Origin: Sipunculus nudus
Taxonomy: Eukaryota; Annelida; Sipuncula; Golfingiida; Sipunculidae
Length of the DNA stretch: 64,000 nucleotides
Assembly: GCA_026874595.1 (NCBI GenBank)
Contig: CM049306.1
Coordinates: forward strand, 61,822,019 to 61,886,018
Direction: 5' to 3'
The notes beneath the pieces are model-generated. The model ran no database searches, was not told where the DNA came from, and saw nothing but the letters and a program-made list of their open reading frames with translations. Positions 1-13,756 of this stretch are shown piece by piece (position 1 is the stretch's first letter; every line of letters starts with the position of its first letter). The position numbers and the translations under genes are program-made.

Positions 1-102
1 TCATGTGACTGCTGTATCCTGTGTGTACTTTGATTGACCCAGCTTTCCAGTAACACTGTTATTAACCTTGTATAAAACACACCTAACACTCTCTTTGTTC
101 AG

Positions 103-232
103 GATGTTTGACGTGGGTGGCCAGCGATCAGAGCGTAAGAAATGGATTCACTGCTTCGAGGGTGTGACTGCAATCATTTTCATTGTGGCCATGAGCGAGT
201 ATGATCTGACCCTTGCTGAGGACCAGGAAATG
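103..232 (+). CDS. GNAI: Gi-type G-protein alpha subunit, internal coding exon (switch II exon)
   Basis: Heterotrimeric Gi alpha is a membrane-associated GTPase that couples receptors to adenylyl cyclase inhibition. This exon encodes the G3/switch II block, with [12 protein letters not shown], then the conserved [10 protein letters not shown] stretch, and it stops at LAEDQEM. The Gln of GGQ is the GTP-hydrolysis residue. The exon begins after a pyrimidine tract ending in cag at 100-102, in phase 2 (its first base completes a codon), and ends at a gtatgc donor at 233. Its 130-nt length and phase fit my memory of the equivalent vertebrate GNAI exon. Bases 1-102 are intron, and the upstream exons with the P-loop lie outside the window. 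Family assignment is very secure. The Gi rather than Go assignment rests on the C terminus at 6113-6136. Confidence 0.97.
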
Positions 233-2071
233 GTATGCATATTAATGAGCTGACACTGGGCATGCTGCATGAACTGCTGATAGCTGCTGTCAGGTTGAAG
301 CATCTTTTGCTGTTGTGACTCCTGTTGTGCTCTTTTTTTCTTTTCTTTTTTTTTTTTTACTTGGCAGATGATTTATGCACCGCCTTGTGGTAGAACCAGA
401 GTAACACGACTGGATTTTTTTTTTTTTAGCTTTCCCCTTACTTTGAAATCCACTGATATAAGCAAGAAAGTAGCAGTACACTGACTGACCCAAGAAGAAA
501 CTGACCAAACATCTTTAGACCCTGAATGTAAGAAAAGATTGCGTTACTTGTAAGGTGACTTCAAGCAAATCAGCAGGTCAGGAACATTGCAGATAGCCAA
601 TTAAGGTGCATTTTGCATTTGATAAAAACTTGATAATCTGTGTTGGATTGTCTGCTTGAATGAGACCACAAACAGATAATGTAGAGGTGACATTTCAAGA
701 TATTTTTGTTGTTGGGCAACATTTTGTATCACATTTTTTAGGCGATCAGCCAAGATTGTAGCTTTGGACTGGCAGGGTGTAAAATTAACACTGGACAACT
801 GGAAATGGCCGGTAGTATTCTCCGGGGTCAGTAAATGTCATTCAGGCACGGAACATTTTTTTTTACCATACATGTTACTCTGACGAAATGATAAGTGACC
901 GCTTCCCACCAGAGGTTTCTCGACAGTCGTGATACCTGTATGACGCCTAACCGAGAATAAGCCTCCAGTTAGATCACTTGCTCTGTGAATAGAATATTGC
1001 CATATATGGAAATAACACTGGTAACCTATTATGAGGAAAAGTCGTTTTTTGTATGGTGTCACAGACTGGTAGTACACTCTAACTTCTCTGGGCCAATTGT
1101 TTTGTTTTCTGCCTGAGAGAAGTAGATTAATGCAGGGTACCAATCTAATAGCCTCTTAAGCGGAGCACCAAGGTATGTCTGTGTTAGGGAATACCTTACG
1201 ATGTCATGCAAATGTTCACAGGTGCCTCAGCACTTGGTTCTTATGCTTTGTTGACAAATGTGTTGAAGGTGTTTATTTAGTTTGGAATATTTTTCTGTGT
1301 TTCACACATTCATAGGGACAAAACCAGGCACTGAAGCTTGAATCCAGTCTTATTGGTAAAATATGGGAATTCTCATAACTTGGAACAAACAACCATGCGG
1401 GGTCAGGTGGAATTCTGTGGGGTCCAGTAAATTTTTTTTTTATGCCAGACCCCATTCCATTTAAATGAAAAGTTAATTTTGCCCTGGACTGGCATGATCC
1501 AAGTGTGTGTGATGTCATGAAGTACGAGCTCACCTGGGCAAAAAGAAAGCCAAATACACTCAGAAATAGCATTAGAACAATAGGATTTACTCTTTTGGCA
1601 CTGACAGTACTGAGAGAAATCAAACTTAACAGGTTTCTGCTTCGCTTGATTAAAAGAACATCAATCTTTCTGCCATGGCAAACTTTGTATCACATCTTAA
1701 ATGGGCCCAGTAATCATCTGTCAAGTCAAATGACAGTCCAGATATTTTCAGTTTTCATTTCTTAGCCCACTTGTTATTCAGAGATTATTTGTTAATATAT
1801 TAGTGAAATATACTTTAAAATCATGTAACAGGTATGTAAATTGCTTTTTTTGATGGAACAATGGGAATGTAAAAATAATTAACGGTCGCATGGGTAAACT
1901 AAACTGGCAGATGGCCTGCGTGTATTTAAAACACCAAACCTCATTTAAATATGTTAATGTACTAGTGGCGGATCAGCTGGACAGTTGTCAGTTCAACAGT
2001 GGTATCTTATGATTTGTTCTGTTGCTTGGACACACTTTTGATGTACCTTTCTTGTTTTGTATGGCAGCAGT

Positions 2072-3269
2072 TTTAGCTGAGCTGACTTGGTCATCTGAGC
2101 CATAGTGAACACCTTTTGTCTGTCGTGGATCATGCCATTAAGATTGCACAAATCATAACGGTTAGACCTAGAAATTTCTAAAGTTCTCTGTCAAAGGGGC
2201 CTTAGGCAAATTGCCTTGAAAACCTGAAATTAGGTCATGAAGACCTATTCTGTAAGCTACCTGCCAATAAACATTTTAAAGGGACATAATCAGGAGCAAT
2301 ATAATTCATATTCTTTCACACTATTAGTTCATTTGCTTCATAAAAACGTTTCCCAGCAAAACCATCCCAGCACACAGTTGTATGACCTTGTTATTGCCCT
2401 TCGTGTTTGTAAACAAGCCTGCTTGACTGAAAGTCCCATTAAGAGGGGCAACACACGGTGTATCAGCCAGCGGGGATATGTATTAGTTTGTTTTTTTTTG
2501 CCCAATCAGTCGGGGCATTTCCTGTATAGCAGATGTTGTGGCCTGGTGAGGCACTTGGCCCGACGCACTCTGTTTATGTTGACACCTGCAGTCGCACCCG
2601 GTTCACTGTTTTTAACACTTGTTTACAGTGGTAAGCAAACAGTTTCAAGGCAATATTTTGGCAGGTAAAGATTTATAAAGGGAAGGAGCTATTTTTTGTG
2701 TTAACTCAACATGCTTCATAGGTGATTGGGCCCCTTTAAGCACCCAGACACTGAGACAGTCAGGCAGGGCACACATGATGTCCGTCAGGTCAATTTCCTT
2801 GTGACCTTTATTCTGTGAGTTACGGTGGAAAAAAAAAACATGAATTAAACACCCTGAATGTAAGATGGGCAAAAATGTTGTAGCTGAACCACTTATAATT
2901 TAATTAAGATCCCTGTAAAATCTTCTTAGAAACCTTTAATAGGTCATTGTAACATATTTTGCTAAATGAAAAAAAAAATTATTTGAGAACACTTTAGTCA
3001 GATGGGCACAAGTCGTAGCAGTTGAACTTAGAAACTTGGCATCTAGAGTTTTACATATTAAAAATCTTGGAAAACCTAAATAAGGTTTGTGTAACCAATT
3101 TTCTGAGGACTATGGAAAAAAGCAATTTCGAGCACTCAGGAATTCTTTCTACCCATTGTTCAGGACTTAATAGTAATTATTTGCAACGGATCATAAAATT
3201 AATAAATAATGGATGCATTGCCTTTATGTCATATTCAGTTGAGCGTCATGGCCCATGGGCCACTTGTTT
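2072..3269 (+). mobile_element. Pearl-like (Helentron-derived type) non-autonomous element, family A copy 1
   Basis: The left end reads ttttagctgagctgactt and is followed by a 'catctgagccatagt' block. The right end has cagttgagcg, a perfect palindrome tggcccatgggcca at 3249-3262, and then cttgttt. The same two ends, in the same order, recur at about 16653 and 21219, so they define a family. Short inverted sub-termini (agctgagctga and tcagttgagcg) plus a terminal hairpin fit the layout of Helentron-associated interspersed (pearl/HINE) elements. No transposase or helicase is encoded. The family name is inferred from structure only. Confidence 0.55.
2280..2735. mobile_element. Small inverted-repeat element with TTAA flanks, nested in the family A element
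   Basis: The left end is ttaa|agggacataatcagga (2276 on). The right end read on the other strand is ttaa|aggggcccaatcacct (from 2739 down). The shared ends and flanking TTAA on both sides (2276-2279 and 2736-2739) suggest a piggyBac-type MITE. The left-end sequence recurs at the last 45 bases of the window (63955-64000). It contains a 143-codon open frame that is not a gene. Confidence 0.5.
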
Positions 3270-3898
3270 AAGAATGTGAAAGTCAGCTAATTTTAAGTCA
3301 TTTTAAGGTGTAAAAAGTAGCTTCTGAACTGTTGGTTTTAACAGCATGTAATGTGTTCTTTCAGTCATTTTGTCATTATTAACAGATCACTCACTGCTAA
3401 TTGGATGAAAAACGTTTTACAGATGTTCCCTGCTGATTTATCTTTGATTTATTTCCAGTGGCCTAATTAATGTGGTATCCCTCTTGTGTTCTGCTGCATC
3501 AGATGTGTATTTAATAAGTTAAGGGATGAAATACTCTTTTATTTTAAAAATGAAAGCTTTAGGATACTACTAAATAAAAAGAATTACTGGCAAAAGAGAT
3601 TAACCATTTTAACTGGGTGTTATGTTGGTAGATTGACAAAACAATGTGAAACAATGCATAAAGCAGCTTGTCATTTATCAGTGACTTTGAACAGGAACTT
3701 GAAACAAGAATAAGATATTTGTACCAGGAACTTGTAAATGCTTTTTTATGATGATTTTTTTCAGTTGGTCACCTTGATATAACATTATGCAGAGAAAATG
3801 AAGTTATAGAAATCTGTTTTGAACCAAGTACAAATATGAAGTTTATGTATGTGATCTTTTTGACCCTTACCTTAGAAGACCAATGACTGACAGAATAA

Positions 3899-5748
<1,850 letters not shown>

Positions 5749-5941
5749 CGTCCTATAAGGATTTCAAGGAAAGACCAAAAGTGAGATGTAAACAAATTTC
5801 ACTGCATGACAGTGAGGTTTTGAAGGCTTATGCATGCAATAAGACTGATCATGTCAATGGTGTAATTTGCAATACAGTAGTTAATATTGTCAGTTACAAA
5901 ACATGATGTTTTACATTGTTTGCATGAAGGATTTCTTGTGA

Positions 5942-6139
<198 letters not shown>

Positions 6140-6403
6140 AGGTATGTACAATAAAGCAATTGGACTTCATGTCAATAGAGCCTAAAAAACAGATTACTTG
6201 TAGTAACATGGTATCATCTTCATTCAAGCAGTAGTTTTACATAGACTGTGGACCTGTCCTTTAAGAAACAATAAATAGAAAGAGTATCAGTTGTTTTTGT
6301 TGACAGAGATACCAGTTGTTGATATATATATATATATATTGGTTGTGTATATACATTGCTTTCAGATTTTAAAGTCATTGAAATTATTATTTTTTATTTA
6401 CAG

Positions 6404-8740
6404 AATTAATCATCTGAGATGGATTCAGCCTGAATAAATCAGCATTCATTAAGTGTCCACTGCTACAGAAGAAGGGACCTTAAATAACCTTTGACCTTTC
6501 ATGACATTTAACCATTGTGAACTGCAGTTGAGACAGGGATACAGTGGGTAATGTGATAAGTTGGAACAACCATCCCACAAATCCTGCTTTTGAGATCGTT
6601 TAGTGCAGTCGTTTTATTGGCTGATTTGATGGAGCAGTTTAATTAATTGGCTGCTGTTTATCATAGTCTGTAGTCTGACTGTGGTCTCATTAACTGCTTA
6701 TTCTGAAAACACTATTTTCCATTATTTTTAGTATTGGCATGACAGCACATGTCATATAATAGATATTTTTTGTACTTTCCAAAGTAACCATTTATGGATG
6801 TGGTAGGGTAAACAAGTCTATCTGTACTGTCACTATTTATTTTATTTTCATGTGTAGAAAAACTACTTGTATTCACAGATACCCCTTATACATCCATACC
6901 AGTAAATACATGAACTGTACTCAGAATTTCTTCAGGATTTAACACAGTATGACCTGTAAGTTACCTTATATTTATTGTTCCAGGTTATTCAAAATGTGTT
7001 TATTATCAGCTTTCTTGGCAGATAAGAATTAAAGCTTTTGTTAAAAAGGGCTAAAAATCAACAGAGCTGTGCTTGCACATGCTATTTTTACATTGTATTT
7101 CTTATTTTTATAGTGTTCAGTCTATGAAATCTCATCCACCGACAAGGTCATTTTGTTAGTATTCAGAGTAAATTGAAAATTCAGATGACCAGAATTTTTT
7201 TTAATCTTGTGAAAATGACAACTCTTTTCAAGTTAAATATGTGAAAAGAGCATTATATACACAGAAGTTGCTTTTACATCAATATTAGGTATATCCCTAT
7301 AAACAGGAACAGTTTGCTGTGAAACCAGTACTGGTAAATTCTGGGAAAGTTATTAAGTTTTAATTTGAATTTTATCTTTTAAGTCATGCACCAGAATTTA
7401 TTTTAACTCTGTTTATTTATGATGTATGGTCAAGTATTTTGAGCATGTTACAGTGCACCACTTTTTAATAATGTACCCCCCTCCCCTCCAGGTTGCACAC
7501 ACAATCTTGCATCAAATCTTTGCTCTTAGATTAAGAAAGCAATTAATATATACACAGTGTAAATCAAGATACATGTACCAGGTAATACTTGCCCCATTCC
7601 AGGTGGTCAGAGGTCGTCATGTGTACTTTCCTTTAAGGATGGCCACTCCTACTTGCAGTAGTATGTTTGGGTTAAGGTGACTATTGGCCAGATGTTATGT
7701 AGGATTGGTATTATTAACAAGAATTCCATTATGGTCAATCACATGGGCATTTGTACAACATGCATACACACACCATTTTGGAATGACTACAAATAACATT
7801 TCAGTTCATAAAAATATCAGGAGAATGCAAAAACAATTACAAAATGACACGGGCACAGTCTGGAATCATCAGAATAAATAATTTTGACCTAAGTTGACAA
7901 TTTAACAACATATGATAATCAGGCTGCCTAACTCACAGAAGAATGCTTACTAGATCAAATCTATTTTAACATGCCAGACATAACCAGAAAATGGTGTCAG
8001 TCAGTGAATTTTCTATAGGTTATGAATATGGCCAGGTATATGGCAGAAAATACAGAAAGCTCAAATGGGTGAATTTATTGCCTGTTGAGCCCTGCAGGCA
8101 TTGTTAAATCACTGATTTGTTAGCTATATTTTGGGCATAAGTGATACCCCTTTGCAAATTATTGCAAGTCTAGTCAGCAAAATTTGAATGACTTTAATCT
8201 GCATTTATAATACAAGCTGTACAGGTATGAAGTGTCTAAAATATTGGGGAATCAATATAGAATGATTGTAATGTTCTGTTCTCATTCTCACAAAGAACTC
8301 CATGCACAACTGCTAACACCTGTCTTAACATTATAACTCATTCATTTTGTCTTGTGTTTGCACACCACATTTTACATATAGACAATATATGCTATTTTTT
8401 TCTTCAAGCATTTGATTTTCTCTACATTCATTGAACATTTACAGATAAAAACACATATTTGACACATGATAATTCTGCCTCTTGAACAAATTTTGAATCA
8501 TTGCATTTTACTTTTTTTTTATTTCTGGAAATTATAAAGAATATCCCAACACCCATATTTATACATTGTGATGTCAATGTCAGTAAGAGTGTAAGTTACA
8601 GATATCAGAGTGAGGCAGTGCTCTGTTTCTTGTTATTCCTGTGGCTGTTTTGGTGTACATTGTCAGAGCCAATAAATGATTATGGCTTAAAATACTATAA
8701 TAACTAGTTTTGAGCAATAAAGTATTCTAGAATTGATAAG
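6404..8740 (+). other. GNAI: Gi alpha non-coding last exon / 3' UTR (end uncertain)
   Basis: A donor (gtatgt, 6142) and a pyrimidine-rich acceptor ending tttacag at 6403 define a 262-base intron directly after the stop codon. The exon then runs through AT-rich sequence without coding potential. Candidate AATAAA signals are at 6433-6438, 8671-8676 and 8716-8721, and the last + strand candidate before the opposing gene is 10991-10996. I cannot say which is used, so the end given here is only the 8716 option. The short open frames in this span are not supported as genes. Confidence 0.6.
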
Positions 8741-9689
8741 AACATCAGAAACAGCCCCAGATTCTTCAGTAAATGGAAAAGTTTTAGTAGTTTAAAATTT
8801 ATCACGTGACTTATGGTATGAACTTGGAATCTGTATTTTTATTCTTATTTAACACCTGCTGAATAAATTGTGATCAGGGAGAAACATGTAAAGTGAATAG
8901 AGATAATTTAAAAAAAAAAAAAACTATTCTTGCTTGCTCCTCACATTTAATCCTGCAGTGACATGGTGCCAGGTGTCGCCACTGTACAGCGTAGTGATTG
9001 GGCTTTGTTTTAGTGTTATGTAGGGCATTCGTGGCAGAAACATCACTGTGTTCCATTAATGAATTTCTTTTTCATGATATTGTTCATGTGTGATATGGTT
9101 AATATTTGGTGTAGGTCAGGTGTTCCAAGTTTCATGTAATATTCATTATTATTTATTATAATAATCTGCTTGCTGTCAATATTCTATTCAACCAGGTATG
9201 TCCATCTTCTGATATAAAATGTCACATGCACCAATTTAAATATTCATGTTCAACATTCTTGCATGATTATTTAAAATATAATATTTCATGAGTGGAGGTT
9301 GTCAAGACAGGGTATCACTTGCACACACAAACACATACAGATATATTTATTTATATTTTGGTTAAACCTACAGATCATGAGATGGTGACATTAATCAAAC
9401 AGGAGATGGGGAGAACATCCCCTATATCCTTCACAACCTTGTCGCTATGGAAACACCTGACCTGCTCTGATGGTATCACAAATGTAATCTTTATTAGTGT
9501 GGTTTTGTATCAGATGGGTTTTGTAATCTTGATGTAATCTTGTCCATCCATTATTAAATGTGTAGAAAAATAACAATTGATTCTTTTGATGGCATAATGT
9601 GTTTGATCATAAGAATGGTTGATCAGTGTGCATGTGTTTGATAAAAAAAAGTGTGATCATCTGTGTGGTTGATCCAGGTTCCTACATGC
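8741..9689. other. Non-coding AT-rich stretch
   Basis: I see no gene, RNA or recognisable mobile element here. It may be further Gi alpha 3' UTR or intergenic spacer. Confidence 0.6.
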
Positions 9690-10790
9690 TGTAAAAACCA
9701 GAAGGCATTAGAAACAGGATATGATGCGTCTGTCAATCCATTAACAGGACAAAATATATCTGTTCATCCATGAACAGGACACCATCTTGTGTAGCTTCCA
9801 TTAAAAAAATATAATTGCTCATCAAATTACAGGAAATCATTTATCCCATCCATTAAGAGAACATGATTTGTCTGCTCATGTATTAACAGACAGTTGTCTA
9901 GCCATCCATTAAGAGAAAATAATTTGCTGATCCAATTACCGGATATAATTTGTTAAACCATCCATTAAGAGAACATTTTTTGTCTGCTGACTCTGCTCAT
10001 CTAATAAACAGACAATTTGTCAAGCCATCCATTCAGAGAATGTTTTGTCTGCACATCTATTAACAGTCAGTTTGCCTAGCCATCCATTAAGAGAAAATGG
10101 TTTGCTCATCAGTGTTAAAGAGACAATTTGTCCAGCCATCCATTAAGAGAACATGATGTCTGCTAATCTATTAACAGGCAATTTGTCTTGCCATCCATTA
10201 AGTGAAAATAATTTGCTGATCCAATTACAGGAAATAATTTAAGCCATCCATTAAGAGAATGTTTTGTCTGCTGACTCTTCTCATCTAATAACCAGACACA
10301 ATTTGTCAAGCCATCCATCAACTGGAAATAATGTCTAGCTATCCATTAAGAGAATGTATTGAATGCACATCTATTAACTGACAGTTTGCCAAGCCATCCA
10401 CTAAGAGAAAATAAATTGTCTGCTAATCTGTTAAAGAGACAATTTGTCCAGCCATCCATTAAAAGAACATGATTGTCTGCTCATCTATTATCAGACACTT
10501 TGTCTAGCCATCCACTGAGAATATGCTTTTGTCTGTCTGCCCAAAAACAGGATGTATTTTGTCCATCTATTAAAGCACACAATGTGTTGGTCCATCCAAT
10601 AACAGGATGAGATTTGTCTGCCAAACATGACTATTAACTCTCCATGTAATTACAGGATATGATTTGACTGTCCATTCACTGACAATGTAATTTGTCTAAA
10701 CGTCCACTAAGATGGACAGACAGGGTACCTGGCTGTGCATTAACAAAATACACTCTTTCTGTCAATCCATATACAGGATAAATTCTGTTC
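9690..10790. repeat. Degenerate tandem array of about 55-60 bp units
   Basis: A core close to ccatccattaagagaa recurs near 9845, 9902, 9957, 10024, 10080, 10135, 10190, 10243, 10309, 10337, 10391 and 10451. The cores alternate with 'tctgctcatctattaacag' and 'caatttgtc' blocks. Spacing is mostly 50-65 bases and the units are well diverged, so the array is old. It lies between the convergent Gi alpha and LENG9-like genes. No coding role is seen. Confidence 0.8.
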
Positions 10791-10990
10791 GTACATGAAC
10801 CAGCACAAATCATATCTATATTACCTGGAGACGTGACAGATAACTCTGATCTGTTTATTTGCTATGCCCAGGGGATTGTGTAAAACACAGCTTAGTGTTG
10901 TCCACGGGTCATTAATTTGTAACAGATTGGTGCTTTCAAACAAATGCACCACTGCAGTAAGGAAGAGTGTGGTTATTTTTTTGTAATGAT

Positions 10991-10996
10991 AATAAA
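10991..10996 (+). terminator. Possible + strand poly(A) signal (AATAAA)
   Basis: AATAAA in the context gataataaaaacc. It is the last + strand candidate before the 3' end of the opposing LENG9-like gene, whose own signal is about 20 bases further on. Whether Gi alpha transcripts reach this far is unknown. Confidence 0.3.
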
Positions 10997-11016
10997 AACC
11001 TTAATTTGGACAAATT

Positions 11017-11022
11017 TTTATT
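11017..11022 (-). terminator. Poly(A) signal of the LENG9-like gene
   Basis: TTTATT on the + strand reads AATAAA on the - strand, beginning 6 bases after the TGA stop at 11031-11029. It implies a very short 3' UTR. Confidence 0.65.
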
Positions 11023-11028
11023 GAATAT

Positions 11029-12162
11029 TCAAAACTGGATGCTTGTTGAGGTCACATAAAACCCAGAGGAATCACGGTCCTCTGACATTTTACATAAATG
11101 AATATTTTCCAAAGATTGTTTTCCGAAGTAAGTATCCTCAAGCACTGTGTATAACCTTGTGTCAAGATAGCGTGTGAACTGTTGGCGAGCCCATGACTTT
11201 GACAGCTTCACCAGGGTCATGTGAGGTGTGAATTCAAACACGTCTCTTATTTCTACCCCAGCCTCTGTTAGACACATCTTAAGGTGGTCGACAAAGTCCA
11301 AGAACTGTTGATTTTGTTTGACCTTGGCATAAAGGACATTGTGAAAGAAATTATCAACTCCTTCCAGTTCAACCGTGATATCAGCAGGGTTGAGCCCAGC
11401 AAGCTCAGATTTACGATTTTCCAAGGTGTCCACAGCAAATTTAACCTGATCATCATCGTCCAAACCAAGACAGCAGAGGGTCACATGCAACCGCTTTGGT
11501 GGAATAATGCAGTCTTCATAGGTGTCACAGATATCAAGGATTGTTTCTTCTGCCTCTGACACAGTCTCCTGAATATTTGGGTCACTTATTCTCAAGCACA
11601 GAAAGTGAGTTGGACGGACCTTAGGACCCCAATATGGATCAATGTAATGATTAGGGTTTTCAGCCTCCTCTTGCATCCCAACATCTATGTTCACATCACT
11701 GTCATCATCATCATCATCACTCTGTGAGTAGTGCTGGTTGTTCTCCACATCTTCAAACTGATCATCTTTGTGATTGACAATGACTTGCTGAATAGTGACC
11801 CCGCTACCTGTAGAGCCAAAGATGTTATCCAGGCGCTCATTTTTGTCCCACACTTTGACATCCTTGTATTTGAAATACTGGATTCTGTGTTTTGGGATTG
11901 CTAATGTTGACCAGTCTACAGATGCTATATCTTCCCAAGAAAATGCAGTGAAATTCTTTTCCACGACCCCCAGAAACCTATCAATGTAACCCACTGTAAA
12001 GCATTCCACAGACAAGCTCCCATCCCACATTAATCTGGATATGACATCCTCTGCTGTTTTCATTGGTGGAAGCTTCTTGTCAATCACGTCTTCCTCTGCC
12101 TGCTTCTTTCTTCTCTCTGCTCTCCTTTCTGCTTTCTTTTGTTTGTCCGTCTGTCTTTGTTC
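11029..12162 (-). CDS. LENG9: LENG9-like protein, last coding exon (MJ1316 and 2H phosphoesterase domains)
   Basis: This is the largest of three coding exons (13290-13125, 12717-12521, 12162-11029), which join in frame to give 498 residues. The exon starts after tttcag on the - strand (acceptor at 12163-12165), phase 0. It encodes a basic helix (about 122-145), an MJ1316/DUF504 domain (about 156-237) thought in this family to recognise 2',3'-cyclic RNA ends, a poly-Asp linker (about 270-275), and an AKAP7-type 2'-5' ligase/2H phosphoesterase domain (about 296-498). The 2H domain has both catalytic H-x-T motifs: HVT at 347-349 and HMT at 435-437. This order is that of LENG9. The role in RNA-end handling is inferred from the domains. 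Stop is TGA at 11031-11029. Confidence 0.88.
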   Translation of the reverse strand, partial: EQRQTDKQKKAERRAERRKKQAEEDVIDKKLPPMKTAEDVISRLMWDGSLSVECFTVGYIDRFLGVVEKNFTAFSWEDIASVDWSTLAIPKHRIQYFKYKDVKVWDKNERLDNIFGSTGSGVTIQQVIVNHKDDQFEDVENNQHYSQSDDDDDDSDVNIDVGMQEEAENPNHYIDPYWGPKVRPTHFLCLRISDPNIQETVSEAEETILDICDTYEDCIIPPKRLHVTLCCLGLDDDDQVKFAVDTLENRKSELAGLNPADITVELEGVDNFFHNVLYAKVKQNQQFLDFVDHLKMCLTEAGVEIRDVFEFTPHMTLVKLSKSWARQQFTRYLDTRLYTVLEDTYFGKQSLENIHLCKMSEDRDSSGFYVTSTSIQF

Positions 12163-12520
12163 CTGAAATGTTGTTAAAAGAAAAATGTAACAGGATGCTG
12201 TGAAATGGACACATTTTATATGTAACTTTGGTGTAAACTCTAGCCAGCTCGTTAAGTACAATGGAAGCTTCTTATTGTTTATCAAAACAACTTGTCCATA
12301 GAAATGTTATTTTTATTATATTGTGACATAACGAATTGAATTCCTGGAGGAATGGATATAGTTGTGATATGGATGTTGTATTTTGGAATTTGTTAAGTTT
12401 TGTTTACATAATTAACATATAGACCAGCAGAGGTAGTGCTGCTCAGGGTAATATATACTAAAAATCATTTATAATCACATCCTTCATTCCATGATTGTAT
12501 TACACAGATAGTAAGTCTAC

Positions 12521-12717
12521 CTTTGGTTTGGACACTCTTGGCAGGTCTGATGTCTGGCCACTGCTGGTCACATGATTAACAGCAGCCTGGACAAGCCTCA
12601 GCAGCATGGGTTCTCCGATTAACTCGTTAGCCTTGTCACGTAACCGTTCAGCCAGCTCGAGTACAGACTTGCATTCTGACCTCACAATGCACTCTGGGGC
12701 AGTCTGTGGGTAGTCTC
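12521..12717 (-). CDS. LENG9: LENG9-like protein, middle coding exon (second half of RWD-like region)
   Basis: The exon is bounded on the - strand by gatttcag|GA at 12718-12720 and AAG|gtagac at 12521/12520. Its 197 bases follow on in frame from the 166-base first coding exon (363 = 121 codons). It encodes DYPQTAPE followed by a helical ELAERLRDKANELIGEP stretch (residues about 57-105). A beta strand, then YP..AP, then helices ending in a 'G-x-P-x-L' turn is the RWD/UBC-like fold pattern. It ends with a short polar linker VSKPK. Confidence 0.82.
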
Positions 12718-13124
12718 CTGAAATCAATATCATCATAATAATAAGTTGGTACTCATTTAAAGAACCTGATGAAAAGACCACATAATAAATAAAATGTAAA
12801 TGAAACTTTACTAAACATGCATCACAATTAAATGTACAATGGTAAAACATGTCACTTGATCATTACTCCTGGTATCCACAAAACTACTGTATGTGGGTGA
12901 GATTGACTAAGTCAATACCAGTTTTATACCAGTGAAATAACATTTAAAGATTACAACTTTTTATATTTTCAGGTGGCATGAATGATCACTTAAACATTTG
13001 TAAACTAAAAAGTGTGTATGTTTCTAATTCATTCTAGTAGAAATAATCTTAATATTTTGGACCTTTTTAAGTGACTGATATGAAAATTATAAATTGAACA
13101 TCAGTATACAAATTAAGTACATAC

Positions 13125-13290
13125 CAGTAATCTGAAACTTGATGACAGAGTTTTGCTTCTTTAGTTTGACACTGACAACGTGTGTGTAGTCCCCTACATC
13201 CCTGATGACTCTGACAGATGTATCAGACAGGGCCTGCAGCTGCTCAATCTCAGCTTCAACACCTGAGGATGTTTCTGTGGGGCCTGCCAT
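13125..13290 (-). CDS. LENG9: LENG9-like protein, first coding exon (start codon and first half of RWD-like region)
   Basis: The open exon spans 13349-13125: acceptor tttcag at 13350-13352 and donor ACTG|gtatgt at 13125/13124. I place the start at the ATG at 13290-13288 (MAGPTETSSG), because the upstream exon joined in frame contains a stop and no ATG. It encodes EAEIEQLQALSD and the beta-strand pair HVVSVKLKK and VIKFQIT of an RWD-like fold. The last base begins the Gly codon completed by the next exon. The start could differ if another 5' exon is used. Confidence 0.75.
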
Positions 13291-13756
13291 GTGAGATTTG
13301 TTCTTAGAACTACCACCAGATGTCTCTTTTCCTCCTGCCAGTTTGCTTTCTGAAATTAAAAATAAATGATAGTTATTGTCTTCAACTTGGTTATATTCAC
13401 TGGTTGAGTGATATTTATGTTTCAAGCTCTCAACCAGAGTAAAAATCTGCATGACTGGTTAAATGGTAAAAAAAGACTTTTTTAATCATTTGATTTAATT
13501 CTTCTTAACTAAGTTAATTCAAATTGTTTTTTATCATTTCTATATTCAATGGAAAGGAAACGCAAACTCATTATAATTTAAAAATGGCAATAAATGTTGG
13601 TAAGAAATGTTCAGCTGCTTCAACTGAACTGAAACCTGAATGCCAAGCTCTCATTTTCTCTGTGGCTTCCCATGCAGTTCAAATGAGGTGAGAGATTTCT
13701 GTGTATCTTACATCTATCAATAAATCTAATCACAAATGTAAAACCAATATCAGTGA

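Noticed and set aside
2237-2668. 143-codon + strand frame in the Gi alpha intron
   Set aside because: Lies inside a MITE nested in a pearl-like element; no family resemblance and no splice context.
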